DNA from: Tomitella gaofuii | GTDB lineage: Bacteria; Actinomycetota; Actinomycetes; Mycobacteriales; Mycobacteriaceae | Direction of reading: 5' to 3' | Length of the DNA stretch: 64,000 nucleotides | NCBI RefSeq assembly: GCF_014126825.1 | Contig: NZ_CP059900.1 | Coordinates: 2,556,954 to 2,620,953 of the forward strand | Position numbers and translations under genes: made by a program | In this document: positions 9,138 through 18,329 of the stretch, piece after piece | Layout of the letters: every line of letters begins with the position of its first letter | Position numbering within the stretch: the first letter of the stretch is position 1 | Notes under the pieces: generated by a model | Databases searched by the model: none | Seen by the model: only the letters and a program-made list of their open reading frames with translations | Told to the model about the DNA's origin: nothing

Positions 9138-9941
9138 TCAGTCCTGGAACACCGCCGCCCGGCCCTCCTTGCGCGCCGCCGTGGCTTCCTCGAAGTTCCC
9201 GGTGAGCAGCCGGATCAGCAACTGCCCCAGGCCCTCCTGGTTCATGTGCTGCGCGAGGCTCCCGGCGTCCATGCCCGACCACAACGTGCGCTTGGTCAGC
9301 TCGATACCCGGTCTCGAGAACCCGGCGATGGCCTCGCCCATCGCGAAGCACGTCTCGAGCAGGTCGTCGGGCTCGGTGAGACGCGAGACCAGCCCGATCC
9401 GTTCGGCCTCCTCGGCGCCGACGTCGCGGCCGGTGAGCATGATCTCGGAGGCCCGCGAGGTGCCGATCGCGCGCGGCAGCAGATAGCTCAGGCCCAGTTC
9501 GCTGGCCGTGAGCCCGTTGTTGATGCCCGCGGCGCGGAAGTACGCGGCGGTGGAAGCCACCCGGATGTCCGTCGACAGCGCCATGCACAGTCCCCCGCCG
9601 ATCGCCGCGCCGTTGATCGCGGAGATCACCGGCTGGTGCATCGACCGCAGAGTGGTCACCACCTGGTCGAGGATCTCCATCGACCGCAGCGCGACCGTGG
9701 CGCGGGTCAGCCCCTCGGTGTGCGGGATGCGGCCCGCCGACTGCTGGTCGGCGCCCGAGCAGAACCCCGCACCGGCCCCGGTGAGCACCACAGCGCGCAC
9801 CGAGTTGTCGTTGCTGATGCGTTCGAGCTCGTCGCGCAGCGGAACCATGACATCGAAGGCCATGGCGTTCATGCGTTCGGGGCGGTTGAGGGTGATCAGC
9901 GCGATCTCCGGGCGTGGCCGGTCCACGAGAACGAATTCCAT
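9138..9941 (-). CDS. enoyl-CoA hydratase/isomerase family protein
   Basis: 267-residue crotonase-fold enzyme, probably for fatty-acid or branched-chain acyl-CoA breakdown. The oxyanion-hole segments are present: GAGAGFCSGAD around residues 56-66 and INGAAIGGGL near 110. A conserved Glu is seen in the ASELGLS segment, at the position of one of the two hydratase glutamates. The second one is not obvious, so isomerase or hydrolase activity is possible. Starts at ATG 9941. Its 5' end overlaps the decayed gene upstream on the same strand. Confidence 0.88.
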   Translation of the reverse strand: MEFVLVDRPRPEIALITLNRPERMNAMAFDVMVPLRDELERISNDNSVRAVVLTGAGAGFCSGADQQSAGRIPHTEGLTRATVALRSMEILDQVVTTLRSMHQPVISAINGAAIGGGLCMALSTDIRVASTAAYFRAAGINNGLTASELGLSYLLPRAIGTSRASEIMLTGRDVGAEEAERIGLVSRLTEPDDLLETCFAMGEAIAGFSRPGIELTKRTLWSGMDAGSLAQHMNQEGLGQLLIRLLTGNFEEATAARKEGRAAVFQD

Positions 9942-10372
9942 TCTCCGGACACTACGGGCGATCCCGCGGCGCGCGGGAGATTTCGCGGCCCGGCACGCCG
10001 CGGGGATCCGGCGGGACGCTCGCGCCCCGCCGGCCCCCGGCGCAGGAAGGTGCCGATGAGGAAGCGCAGCCGGTCTGCGGCGCGATAGAACGTCTCCAGG
10101 CCGTCCCACGCGAGCTCCGCCCCGTCGTCCGTCGGCACCCACTGGCACCACAGACCGGGCAGCTTCGGTTCGTCCACGCGCGGCACCCACGGTTCCGTGC
10201 GCCTGGACATGCCCAGCGCGTCCTGATTCAGCGGCAGCAGGTCCCGGCTGCGCGTCTCCAGGGTCCCCTACTCGTGACGGATGTTCGCGAACCACCGCAG
10301 GTGGTCGCGCTCGTCCTCGTTCCAAGGCGGTTCGACCGTGAACCGCCCCGTGAACTCCGTCGTGTATCCCAT
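9896..10372 (-). pseudogene. conserved hypothetical interrupted by an in-frame TAG
   Basis: The frame opens at ATG 10372 with MGYTTEFTGRFTVEPP, reads 34 codons and stops at a TAG at 10270-10268. The same frame then continues without a shift through TLETRSRDLLPLNQDALG and a conserved-looking PGLWCQWVPTDDGAELAWDG followed by a helical FLIGTFL. Both halves resemble one family of ~130-160 residue hypothetical proteins that begin MGYTT and contain LWCQWVP. The C terminus then degenerates into Arg/Pro/Gly-rich sequence that runs into the enoyl-CoA hydratase start. I read it as a nonsense-mutated, 3'-eroded gene. Stop readthrough or a sequencing error is the alternative. Confidence 0.6.
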
Positions 10373-10459
10373 GTCCTGCCCCTCGGCACTACTACTGAGA
10401 CGCACGCCGGGGCGGCCGCGGTTCCGTCCTCCGCACCGCCGGGAACGGCCCGGCCCCGG

Positions 10460-10465
10460 TATTCT
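10460..10465 (+). promoter_or_regulatory. putative -10 element, leaderless
   Basis: TATTCT lies six bases before the GTG at 10472 with no Shine-Dalgarno sequence between them, suggesting a leaderless transcript. Confidence 0.4.
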
Positions 10466-10471
10466 GGCGCG

Positions 10472-11308
10472 GTGCCCGACTCCCCGACTCCCCCCGACGC
10501 CGGCGAGGCCGCGGCGCCGCGCTTCCGTCTCGCCTTCACCCCCGGTGCCACGCCCGGCAAGTGGGCCCGCGTGTGGGAACAGCGCCTGCCCGACGTGCCG
10601 CTCGAGCTGATCCCCGCGGCGAGCGCCGACGGCCTGGCCGCGGTACGCGCGGACGACGCCGACGCCGCACTGGTGCGCCTGCCCATCGACCGCGAGGGCC
10701 TGCACGCGATCCCCCTCTACACCGAGGTCACCGTCGTGATGATGCCCAAGGACCACGTGCTGACACTCGCCGAGTCGCTCACCCCGGAGGACCTCGACGA
10801 CGAGATCGTCCACCACCCGCTCGACGACGTGCTCGACTGGAACGCGCCGCCCGGCACCCCGTCCTATCAGCGTCCCGCCACGATCCCGGATGCGCTCGCG
10901 CTGGTGGCAGCGGGGGTGGGCCTGGTGGCGCTTCCCCAGTCGCTCGCCCGCCTGCACCACCGCAAGGACCTCGTCTACCGCCCCTTGGAGGAGCCCGACT
11001 CGGCCACGCGCAAACGGGTCGCACAGTCCCAGGTGGCCCTGGTGTGGCGGGAGGACCGGTCGACCGAGCTGATGGACGAGTTCATCGGGATCGTGCGCGG
11101 CCGCACCGCCAACAGCTCGCGGGGCACCGGCGGGCCCGCGCGCCGGTCCGGCGGTCCCGCGCGGAAGGGGTCCGGAGGATCGGCCGGCGCCGGGGGGACG
11201 AAAGGTGCCAAGGGGAACGCGGGCGGCAAGGGTTCCGCCGGCGGCAGGCGCACCTCCGGGCCGCGCCGTGGCCGGCCGGCGGGCCGGCCCAAGCGCAGGC
11301 GCCGCTGA
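10472..11308 (+). CDS. LysR-type substrate-binding domain protein with basic AT-hook-like tail
   Basis: 278 residues from GTG 10472. Residues ~12-205 match the periplasmic-binding-like effector domain of LysR regulators: FRLAFTPGATPGKWARVW, HAIPLYTEVTVVMMPKDH and ALALVAAGVGLVALPQSLARL. The N-terminal winged HTH of LysR proteins is absent. Instead a ~60-residue Gly/Lys/Arg/Ser-rich tail ends in GPRRGRPAGRPKRRRR, similar to AT-hook (RGRP) and mycobacterial Lsr2/HupB-type basic tails. DNA binding through the tail is inference. It converges on oxyR, another LysR family member, but need not be functionally linked. Confidence 0.75.
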   Translation: MPDSPTPPDAGEAAAPRFRLAFTPGATPGKWARVWEQRLPDVPLELIPAASADGLAAVRADDADAALVRLPIDREGLHAIPLYTEVTVVMMPKDHVLTLAESLTPEDLDDEIVHHPLDDVLDWNAPPGTPSYQRPATIPDALALVAAGVGLVALPQSLARLHHRKDLVYRPLEEPDSATRKRVAQSQVALVWREDRSTELMDEFIGIVRGRTANSSRGTGGPARRSGGPARKGSGGSAGAGGTKGAKGNAGGKGSAGGRRTSGPRRGRPAGRPKRRRR

Positions 11309-11366
11309 TCGCTCGCCACGCAGCCCCTTTCGCGGCAGTCGCCAGCCCTGTGGACGCAGGTGCGGT

Positions 11367-12299
11367 TCAGTCGACCGCGTACGCCCGGCCGGCCGGTGCG
11401 CATGCCGCCAGTTCGACCGCCAGCGAGCGGAAATCGTCGTGCCGCCCCGTGGACTTGCGGTAGACCAGCCCGATCGTCCGTCCCGGCGCCGGGTCCGCGA
11501 ACCGCGCCGTCGCCAATCCGGCGCGCGTGGTCTCCGCCGGCACCGCCGACTCCGGCACCAGGGTGACCCCGAGTCCTCCCCCGACGCACTGCACCACCGT
11601 GGCCAGCGACGTAGCGCGCGTGTCCCCCAACGCCGGCGTGGCGCCCACGAGCCGGCACAGGTCGAGCGTCTGGTCGCGCAGGCAGTGCCCCTCGTCGAGC
11701 AGCAGCAACGGCAGTTCGTCGAGCACGTCGGCGGACAAGTCGTCCCGGCCGGCGAGCGGATGCTCCTCCGGAAGGACGAGGACGAAGTCCTCGTCGAACA
11801 GGGGGATCTCCACCAGGCCCGCGGCGCCCGACGGCAGTGCGATCACCGCCACGTCGAGCGCGCCGCCCCGCAGGGCGTCGAGGAGCCGCTCGGTCTGGTC
11901 CTCCACCAGGTGCGGGTGCAGGTCCGGGTAGGCCGCCCCGAGCGCGGGCAGCGCCGCGGGCAGCAGGTAGGGGGCGACGGTGGGGATCATCCCGATCCGC
12001 AGTCCGCCCACCATTCCGCTGCCGATTCCCGCTGCCGCGGTGACGAACCCGTCCACCGCCTCCAGCGCGGCGAGCGCCTTGCCGAGCAGCTCCCGTCCCG
12101 CCTCGGTGACCAGGACCTTGCGGGTGCTGCGCTCCATGAGCACCACTCCGAGCCCCGATTCCAGCGATGCGAGCGCCTGCGACAAGGTGGGCTGACTCAC
12201 ACCCAGACGCTGTGCCGCGGTACTGAAGTGGCGATACTCGGCGACCGCGACGAACGCCCGCAGTTGCGCCACCGTGGGACGATAGGATTCATCAATCAC
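11367..12299 (-). CDS. oxyR: peroxide-sensing LysR regulator OxyR
   Basis: 310 residues. The HTH is at residues ~8-65 (STAAQRLGVSQPTLSQALASLE), followed by an effector domain with the redox pair Cys206 and Cys215 in GHCLRDQTLDLC, equivalent to Cys199/Cys208 of Escherichia coli OxyR. Peroxide oxidises these to a disulfide, which activates transcription of ahpC. GTG at 12299 is the start. It is divergent from ahpC-ahpD, the classical actinobacterial arrangement. Unlike M. tuberculosis oxyR, the gene looks intact. Confidence 0.94.
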   Translation of the reverse strand: MIDESYRPTVAQLRAFVAVAEYRHFSTAAQRLGVSQPTLSQALASLESGLGVVLMERSTRKVLVTEAGRELLGKALAALEAVDGFVTAAAGIGSGMVGGLRIGMIPTVAPYLLPAALPALGAAYPDLHPHLVEDQTERLLDALRGGALDVAVIALPSGAAGLVEIPLFDEDFVLVLPEEHPLAGRDDLSADVLDELPLLLLDEGHCLRDQTLDLCRLVGATPALGDTRATSLATVVQCVGGGLGVTLVPESAVPAETTRAGLATARFADPAPGRTIGLVYRKSTGRHDDFRSLAVELAACAPAGRAYAVD

Positions 12300-12523
12300 A
12301 GCAATGAGTCTACATCAACCTAGAGGCTTTACCTTTTCTGGTTTCTGGTGCATAGTGGTGAAGGGAGTTCGGAGCAGGTCGGACGACCACAACGTTCTGC
12401 GGCGTGGATCACACGCCGTGGCGGGCCATCGTCCGCCGTTCCCGGACCTTCGGCCGGCGCACCCCACGCCGGCACCGACGCGGCGGACACCCCGCCGCAC
12501 CACAACGACAAGGAGTTATCCCA
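12300..12523. promoter_or_regulatory. oxyR-ahpC divergent control region
   Basis: A 224-bp gap with an AT-richer patch at 12300-12360, unusual for this genome. A candidate ahpC promoter is TTACCT at 12329-12334 and TAGTGG at 12353-12358 with an 18-base spacer. This would leave a leader of about 160 bases before the ahpC Shine-Dalgarno AGGAG at 12511-12515. OxyR should bind here, but I cannot assign its site with confidence. Confidence 0.5.
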
Positions 12524-13111
12524 GTGGCTCTCCTCACCATCGGCGACCAGTTCCCCTCCTACAGCCTCACCGCCCTCATCGGCGGCGATCTGTCGCAGGT
12601 CGACGCGCAGCAGCCCGAGGACTACTTCTCGACGGTCACCAGCGACGACTACGCCGGCAAGTGGCGCGTGATCTTCTTCTGGCCCAAGGACTTCACCTTC
12701 GTGTGCCCCACCGAGATCGCCGCCTTCGGCAAGCTCAACGACGAGTTCGCCGACCGTGACGCGCAGGTGCTCGGCGCCTCGGTGGACAACGAGTTCGTGC
12801 ACTTCCAGTGGCGTGCGCAGCACGAGGATCTCAAGACCCTCCCCTTCCCCATGCTCTCCGACCTCAAGCGTGAACTGGTCGAGGCCACGGGTGTGCTCAA
12901 CGCGGACGGCGTCGCCGACCGGGCGACCTTCATCGTCGACCCCAACAACGAGATCCAGTTCGTCTCCGTGACGGCCGGCTCGGTGGGGCGCAACGTCGAC
13001 GAGGTCCTCCGCGTGCTCGACGCGCTGCAGTCCGACGAGCTGTGCGCCTGCAACTGGAAGAAGGGCGACCCGACGATCGACGCCGGCGAGCTGGTCAAGG
13101 AAGCACTCTGA
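12524..13111 (+). CDS. ahpC: alkyl hydroperoxide reductase AhpC (peroxiredoxin)
   Basis: 195-residue peroxiredoxin that reduces hydrogen peroxide, organic peroxides and peroxynitrite. The peroxidatic Cys is Cys61 in TFVCPTEI, and the resolving cysteines are Cys174 and Cys176 in LCACNWKKG. Both length and residue numbering match M. tuberculosis AhpC exactly. The start is GTG 12524, set by the AGGAG eight bases upstream; extended upstream frames have no support. It is followed after two bases by ahpD, its reductant partner. Confidence 0.96.
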   Translation: MALLTIGDQFPSYSLTALIGGDLSQVDAQQPEDYFSTVTSDDYAGKWRVIFFWPKDFTFVCPTEIAAFGKLNDEFADRDAQVLGASVDNEFVHFQWRAQHEDLKTLPFPMLSDLKRELVEATGVLNADGVADRATFIVDPNNEIQFVSVTAGSVGRNVDEVLRVLDALQSDELCACNWKKGDPTIDAGELVKEAL

Positions 13112-13113
13112 GC

Positions 13114-13638
13114 ATGAGCATCGACAACCTGAAGAACTCGCTGCCCGAATACGCCAAGGACCTCAAGCTCAACCTGAGCTCGCTGTCGCGCTCCACGGAG
13201 CTCAACGAGCAGCAGCTGTGGGGCACGATGCTCGCGGCCGCGGCCGCGAGCAAGTCGGCCACCGTGTTCTCCGAGATCTCCGATGAGGCGCGCGGGCACC
13301 TGTCGGACGCCGCGTTCGACGCGGCGCTCGGCGCCGCCACCATCATGGGCATGAACAACGTGGCCTACCGCGCCAAGTCGTTCCTCGGAAGCGACTACGC
13401 GCAGGTGAAGATGGGCCTGCGGATGAACATCATCGGCAATCCCGGCGTGGAGAAGGCCGACTTCGAGCTGTGGTCGCTCGCGGTCTCCACGATCAACGGC
13501 TGCCACGATTGCACGGCCGCGCACGACGCCACCGTCCGCAAGGAGGGGCTCACCAAGGAGCAGGTGTGGGAAGCGGTCAAGGTGGCCGCGACCATGGCGG
13601 GCGTCGCCCAGGCCGTCGAGATCGAGGCCGCCAAGTAG
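13114..13638 (+). CDS. ahpD: alkyl hydroperoxidase AhpD
   Basis: 174 residues, all-helical carboxymuconolactone-decarboxylase fold. The thiol pair Cys130-X2-Cys133 with His137 (CHDCTAAH) is intact, as is Glu118 of the proton relay. AhpD passes electrons from the lipoylated SucB/Lpd system to AhpC in mycobacteria. The ATG lies two bases after the ahpC stop, so the pair forms one operon. A strong hairpin follows 43 bases after the stop. Confidence 0.96.
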   Translation: MSIDNLKNSLPEYAKDLKLNLSSLSRSTELNEQQLWGTMLAAAAASKSATVFSEISDEARGHLSDAAFDAALGAATIMGMNNVAYRAKSFLGSDYAQVKMGLRMNIIGNPGVEKADFELWSLAVSTINGCHDCTAAHDATVRKEGLTKEQVWEAVKVAATMAGVAQAVEIEAAK

Positions 13639-13681
13639 CGCACCAGCCCAGCAGCAACCGCCGCGCGGCGCCGCAGGCACC

Positions 13682-13722
13682 GGGAACGGCTCCGCACCTC
13701 ACGACGGTGCGGAGCCGTTCCC
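13682..13722. terminator. bidirectional hairpin between ahpD and the NlpC-like gene
   Basis: Perfect 17-bp inverted repeat (13682-13698 and 13706-13722) around a 7-base loop, followed by GCTTTA on the plus side. It lies between convergent genes and can end both transcripts. Confidence 0.85.
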
Positions 13723-13725
13723 GCT

Positions 13726-14406
13726 TTACTCCCCGCTGTCGCTCTCCCTGTTCTCGGGAACCCGCACCGCGATCTCCGCGCCCAGTTCGACGCCGGGCAC
13801 CAACGGCAGCCTGTCCCCGCTCCAGAATCGCCCCGGGTCGTACCAGCCGGAATCGCGGCCGCGGCGCAGCAACCCCATCTGCTCGTAGGTGTGGGCGACG
13901 ACCTGCGCACAGTACGCGCTCTCCCACGTCACGGCCGACGCCGCGCTGCCACCTCCACGGGAGGGCCGCCGCGGCACGCGGCCGCGGAACCACCGCGCGG
14001 CCAACCGTGCCGTCGACGGGAACGGCGTGCCGTCCAGGCGCGCGACGGTGCGCAGCAGCGCATCCTCCTGCGGCGCCGTCACCTCCACACTGATCTGCCG
14101 CAGCCACGCGCTCTGCCCGTATCGGTGTGCCCAGACCCGCACGGCGTCCCGCAGGTCGTGCAGCTGGACTCCGCGGTGCCGGGTGCCGGTCCACATGTCC
14201 GGGAGCGACTTGCCCATCTCCGCGTGCCACAGCAGCGGCGGCAGATCCTCGAGCACCACGGCCATGCCCACGTGGTTGACCGGGCTGTTGGTGAGCGCGC
14301 GGATCGCCTTGTCCGCGCCCGAGACGCCGCGGAAGATCCAGATGTCGCCGGTGCGGGCGGCGCCGGCGGCCTCCTCGAGGGTGATGCCGTTCGCGTGCAG
14401 TGCCAT
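13726..14406 (-). CDS. permuted NlpC/P60-like (YiiX-type) putative cysteine hydrolase
   Basis: 226 residues. The order of candidate catalytic residues is His first (NHVGMAVVL, His45), then His61/Glu63 in WHAEMG, then Cys166 in [14 protein letters not shown]. This is the permuted papain-like arrangement of the YiiX/NlpC-P60 superfamily, whose members hydrolyse amide or ester bonds in peptides or lipids. No signal peptide is visible, so it may act in the cytoplasm. The call rests on motif order and not on overall similarity, and the substrate is unknown. It converges on ahpD. Confidence 0.6.
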   Translation of the reverse strand: MALHANGITLEEAAGAARTGDIWIFRGVSGADKAIRALTNSPVNHVGMAVVLEDLPPLLWHAEMGKSLPDMWTGTRHRGVQLHDLRDAVRVWAHRYGQSAWLRQISVEVTAPQEDALLRTVARLDGTPFPSTARLAARWFRGRVPRRPSRGGGSAASAVTWESAYCAQVVAHTYEQMGLLRRGRDSGWYDPGRFWSGDRLPLVPGVELGAEIAVRVPENRESDSGE

Positions 14407-14519
14407 TCCGCGATCCTGCCATGGCCCCGGCCACGCCGGCGTCGCCCGGCCGCATCGCACATGCGGCATCATCGTGATCATCCCTCGATGACCGACGGGC
14501 ACCGCAACAGGAGGACGGA

Positions 14520-14774
14520 ATGCGCAAGGACACCATGTGGAAGGCGCTCGGGCTGGCGGGCGCCGCCGGCGTCGTCGCATCGGGGGTGCTGGTGGCCCGG
14601 TCGGAGAGGTCCCGGCGCGCCTACTCCCCCGACGAGATCCGCGAGCGCCTCCATCAGCGGCACGCGCGCGCGGCGGCGACGGAGACGGCCGGCGTGCCGC
14701 TCGCCGCCGAGCGCCGCCGGCCGCTGTCCACCGTCCGACGCGCATTGTCTTCCCTGCGCCGGAACCGTCGATAG
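14520..14774 (+). CDS. small single-pass membrane protein
   Basis: 84 residues: one N-terminal transmembrane segment ([20 protein letters not shown]) followed by a basic, Arg-rich cytoplasmic tail. AGGAGG about six bases upstream of ATG 14520 supports real translation. No family is recognised. It converges on the ribose-transport operon and diverges from the NlpC-like gene. Confidence 0.6.
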   Translation: MRKDTMWKALGLAGAAGVVASGVLVARSERSRRAYSPDEIRERLHQRHARAAATETAGVPLAAERRRPLSTVRRALSSLRRNRR

Positions 14775-14805
14775 CCCACGGCAGCAGGAACCGCATCCCC
14801 GGCGA

Positions 14806-16776
14806 TCACCGGTCCCCGGTGATCACCCGCACGGGAACTTTGTGCGGGGCGCCCGACTCCTCCGGAGGCTCCTCGCCTGCGGCGGCCACGGCCTGCCGAA
14901 TCGCCTCCGCGCCGAGCTCCTCCGGCTGCTGTGCGATGTCCGCGTTGATCGTCCCGGCGTCCACCGCGGCCAATCCCTGCGGTGTGCCGTCGAATCCGAC
15001 CACTTTCACGTCCGTCCCGGCGCGTGCCCCCAGCGCCTTGACGGCGCCCAGCGCCATCTCGTCGTTCGCCGCGAACACGCCACGGACATCCGGATGCGCC
15101 TGCAGCAGGTTGGACATCACGTTGAGGGCCTTCGTCCGATCGAAGTCCGCGGGCTGCCGCGCCACCACCTGGATCTGCGGGAACTTCGCGATCTCGGAAT
15201 TGAAGCCCTCGCCCCTCTCGCGCGCCGCCGACGTGCCCGGCGTTCCTTCGAGCACCACGACCGGGCCCGCACCCACCAACCGCGCCAGCTGCCGCGCCGC
15301 CAGGCGGCCGCCCTCGACGTTGTCGGACGCGACGGTGGTGACCACGATCCCGCCGCTCGGCGCGCGGTCCAGCGCGATCACCGGGATGCCCGCGGCGTTG
15401 GCGGCGTTGACGGACGGGACGATCGCGTCGGAGTCCACGGGGTTGACGACGATGACGTCGCTGCTGCGGGCGATGGCGTTCTGCACGTCGTTGGCCTGGC
15501 GGGTGGCGTCCGAGCCCGCATCGGTCACCGACAGCGCGACGCCCTGGGCCGCCGCCTCGCGCTCCGCGCCGTCCCGCACACCGACGAAGAACGGGTTGTT
15601 GAGCGTGGACAGCGACATCGCGATGCGCACCTGTCCCGCGCCGCCCGAGCCCTGCCGCGCGACGGCGCCCCAGATCGCGCCGATCAGCACGAGCACCAGC
15701 ACGATCGCCCCGCCACGGCGCACCGCCTTGGACCGCAGGATCCCCCCGCCCGCACCGGAACGACGGCGGCGGCGCAGCGTGTCGAACAGCACCGCCAGCG
15801 CGATGACCGCGCCGATCACGAACTGCTGCCAGAACGCCGAAACCTCCAGGAGATTCAGTCCATTGCGGAGCACCGCGAGGATGAGCGCGCCCACCAGGGT
15901 GCCGATGGCGGTTCCCGCGCCGCCGACGAGGCTGGCGCCGCCGATCACCACGGCCGCGATGGCGTCGAGCTCGTAGCCCGTGCCGGCCTCCGGCTGCGCC
16001 GATGCCAGCCGTGCCGCCAGCAGGATGCCGGCCACCGCCGCGAACAGCCCGGACAGGGCGTAGATGAGCAGCTGCTGGCGCGACACGCGGATGCCGGACA
16101 GACGCGCGGCCTCCTCGTTGCCGCCGATCGCATACATCGCGCGCCCGGCGTAGGTGCGGCGCAGGATGAAACCGGTGAGCAGCGCGGCGGCGATCAGGAC
16201 CAGCACCGGATACGGCAGGAAGCCGAACAGCTCGCCGCTGCCCATGGTCGCGACCCAGCCGCCCACCCCGATGGGCCGCCCGTCGGCGACCACCAGGGCA
16301 AGCCCGCGCGCCATCGACAGCATCGCCAGGGTGGCGATGAACGGCGGCACGCGGCCGGCGGTGATGAGCAGCCCGGAGACCACCCCCGCGACGGCGCCCG
16401 CCGCCAGCCCGGCGAGGACCGCCAGCCACAGCGGCACCCCGGCCGAGGTGACGGTCCACCCCATGACGATGCCGGACAGGCCGGCGACCGACCCCACCGA
16501 CAGGTCGATGCCGCCGCTGACGATGACGAAGGTCATGCCGAACGCCAGCACCGCGACCACCGACGCCTGGATGCCGACGTTGAGCAGGTTGTTCGACGTC
16601 AGGAAGTCCGGGGATGCGATCGCGAGCGCCAGCACGAGCAGCACGAGCGCCGCGACCGGGCCGCCGGTGCTGCGCAGCGACACCGACGGCCGCCAGCCGC
16701 GGATCCGTTCCAGCGGACCGCGGTCCTGGTCTGCGGGCGGAACGGGGTCGTTCGGGTTCTCCGACACCGTCGTCAT
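14806..16776 (-). CDS. fused ribose-type ABC permease and substrate-binding protein (RbsC-RbsB)
   Basis: 656 residues joining two proteins normally encoded separately. Residues ~40-335 are an RbsC-type permease with the family motif [15 protein letters not shown] and [11 protein letters not shown]. Residues ~357-371 form a further transmembrane segment. Residues ~382-656 are a type-1 periplasmic binding protein ([42 protein letters not shown]). The binding domain is therefore tethered to the outer face of the membrane instead of being a lipoprotein. The ATG overlaps the rbsA stop by four bases. Ribose is the likeliest ligand because a ribokinase heads the operon; other pentoses are possible. 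Confidence 0.88.
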   Translation of the reverse strand: MTTVSENPNDPVPPADQDRGPLERIRGWRPSVSLRSTGGPVAALVLLVLALAIASPDFLTSNNLLNVGIQASVVAVLAFGMTFVIVSGGIDLSVGSVAGLSGIVMGWTVTSAGVPLWLAVLAGLAAGAVAGVVSGLLITAGRVPPFIATLAMLSMARGLALVVADGRPIGVGGWVATMGSGELFGFLPYPVLVLIAAALLTGFILRRTYAGRAMYAIGGNEEAARLSGIRVSRQQLLIYALSGLFAAVAGILLAARLASAQPEAGTGYELDAIAAVVIGGASLVGGAGTAIGTLVGALILAVLRNGLNLLEVSAFWQQFVIGAVIALAVLFDTLRRRRRSGAGGGILRSKAVRRGGAIVLVLVLIGAIWGAVARQGSGGAGQVRIAMSLSTLNNPFFVGVRDGAEREAAAQGVALSVTDAGSDATRQANDVQNAIARSSDVIVVNPVDSDAIVPSVNAANAAGIPVIALDRAPSGGIVVTTVASDNVEGGRLAARQLARLVGAGPVVVLEGTPGTSAARERGEGFNSEIAKFPQIQVVARQPADFDRTKALNVMSNLLQAHPDVRGVFAANDEMALGAVKALGARAGTDVKVVGFDGTPQGLAAVDAGTINADIAQQPEELGAEAIRQAVAAAGEEPPEESGAPHKVPVRVITGDR

Positions 16777-18329
16777 CCTTCCGTCACTGCGAGCGCCATG
16801 ACCCGCTCCTGGGTTGCGTCGTCGCCGGAAAGTTCTCCGCGGATGCGCCCGTCCGCCATCACCAGTACGCGGTCGCTGAGCCCCAGCAACTCCGGCAGGT
16901 CACTGGAGATCACGAGGATCGCAGCGCCCTGCGCGGTCAGCTCGCCGATGAGCGCGTAGATCTCGGCCCGCGCGCCCACGTCGATCCCCCTGCTGGGCTC
17001 GTCGAGGATCAGCACGCGAGGACGGGCCATCAACCACTTGCCGATGACGATCTTCTGCTGGTTGCCTCCGGACAGCGTCATGGCGGGCTGGTCGACGCTG
17101 TGCACCTTGATGCCCATCCGCCGCACGGATTCGACGGCCTGCCGGCGCTGCTCGCGGCGGTCCACCAGACCCAGGCTGGTGCGTTCGGCCAGCGTGGCCA
17201 GGCACAGGTTCTCCTCGACGGAGGCGCCCAGCACCAGGCCCTGCCCGGCGCGGTCCTCCGGCACCAACGCGATGCCCGCCCGGTAGGCGGCGACGACATC
17301 GCCGCCGCGCACCGGCGCGCCCGCCACCGCGATGCGCCCCGCGTCGTAGTGGTCTGCGCCGAAGACGGCGCGCGCCACCTCCGTGCGGCCCGCTCCGACG
17401 AGCCCGCCGATGCCGACCACCTCGCCGGCGCGCACCTCCAGGTCCACCTCCTCGAACCGGCCGGCGCTGGACAGGCCGGTCACCTGCAGCACCGGCTCGC
17501 CGACGGGGTTGTCGCGCCGCGGATACTGCTGGTCGATGGTCCTGCCCACCATCAGCCGCACCAGTTCCTCCACGCCGGTGGACGCCGGCACCTCGCCCAC
17601 CTTGCCGCCGTCCCGCAGCACCGTGACCCTGTCGCCGATGCGGGCGACCTCGTCGAGCAGGTGCGAGATGAACACGACGCCGACGCCGCGCGAGCGGAGG
17701 TCGTCGACGATGGCGAACAGCGCGTCGACCTCGCCCGCGCTGAGCACCGCGGTGGGTTCGTCCATCACGAGGATGCGGGTGTCGATGCTGAGGGCCTTCG
17801 CGATCTCCACCAACTGCCGCTGCGCCACGCCCAGGTCCGACACCGTCGCATCCGCGTCGATCGCCAGCCCGGCCTCGGCGAGCAGCTCCCGCGCCCGGCG
17901 GCGCATCGTCCGCACGTCGACGATCCCCAGCCTGCGCGGCTGACGCCCCAGGTAGATGTTCTCGGCGACGGTGAGCTGCGGGACCAGCGACATCTCCTGG
18001 TGGATCGTGGAGATGCCCAGCGCCTCGGCACCGCCCGGCCCGTGCAGGTGCACGGGCCGCCCGTCCACGCGCATCTCGCCGCTGTCCGGCCGGTGCACGC
18101 CCGCCATCATCTTGATCAGCGTGCTCTTGCCCGCGCCGTTCTCGCCGAGCAGCACGTGCACCTCGCCGCCGTGCACGTCGAAGTCCACCCCGTCGAGCGC
18201 CCGCACGCCCGGGTAGACCTTGCCGACGCCGCGCAACTGCAGGTGCACCGGCGACGTGTCGTCGGCGTCGCGTTCGAGCGTGTTGGGGCCGTCCGTCCGC
18301 CGTGCCCCTGCCCCGCGGCCCCACATCAT
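16773..18329 (-). CDS. rbsA: ribose-type ABC transporter double ATPase
   Basis: 518-residue tandem ATP-binding subunit that energises sugar import through the fused permease downstream. The first domain has Walker [10 protein letters not shown], a divergent signature ([15 protein letters not shown]) and Walker [10 protein letters not shown]. The second has a degenerate P-loop region ([17 protein letters not shown]), signature LSGGNQQK and Walker [13 protein letters not shown]-like. This asymmetry is typical of RbsA/MglA. Start and stop overlap those of rbsK and rbsCB by four bases each, so the operon is tightly coupled. Confidence 0.92.
   Translation of the reverse strand: MMWGRGAGARRTDGPNTLERDADDTSPVHLQLRGVGKVYPGVRALDGVDFDVHGGEVHVLLGENGAGKSTLIKMMAGVHRPDSGEMRVDGRPVHLHGPGGAEALGISTIHQEMSLVPQLTVAENIYLGRQPRRLGIVDVRTMRRRARELLAEAGLAIDADATVSDLGVAQRQLVEIAKALSIDTRILVMDEPTAVLSAGEVDALFAIVDDLRSRGVGVVFISHLLDEVARIGDRVTVLRDGGKVGEVPASTGVEELVRLMVGRTIDQQYPRRDNPVGEPVLQVTGLSSAGRFEEVDLEVRAGEVVGIGGLVGAGRTEVARAVFGADHYDAGRIAVAGAPVRGGDVVAAYRAGIALVPEDRAGQGLVLGASVEENLCLATLAERTSLGLVDRREQRRQAVESVRRMGIKVHSVDQPAMTLSGGNQQKIVIGKWLMARPRVLILDEPSRGIDVGARAEIYALIGELTAQGAAILVISSDLPELLGLSDRVLVMADGRIRGELSGDDATQERVMALAVTEG

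Noticed and set aside
13891-16959. Very long plus-strand open frame over the NlpC-like and rbs genes (1022 codons)
   Set aside because: Antisense shadow of high-GC genes; the minus-strand frames contain all recognisable motifs.
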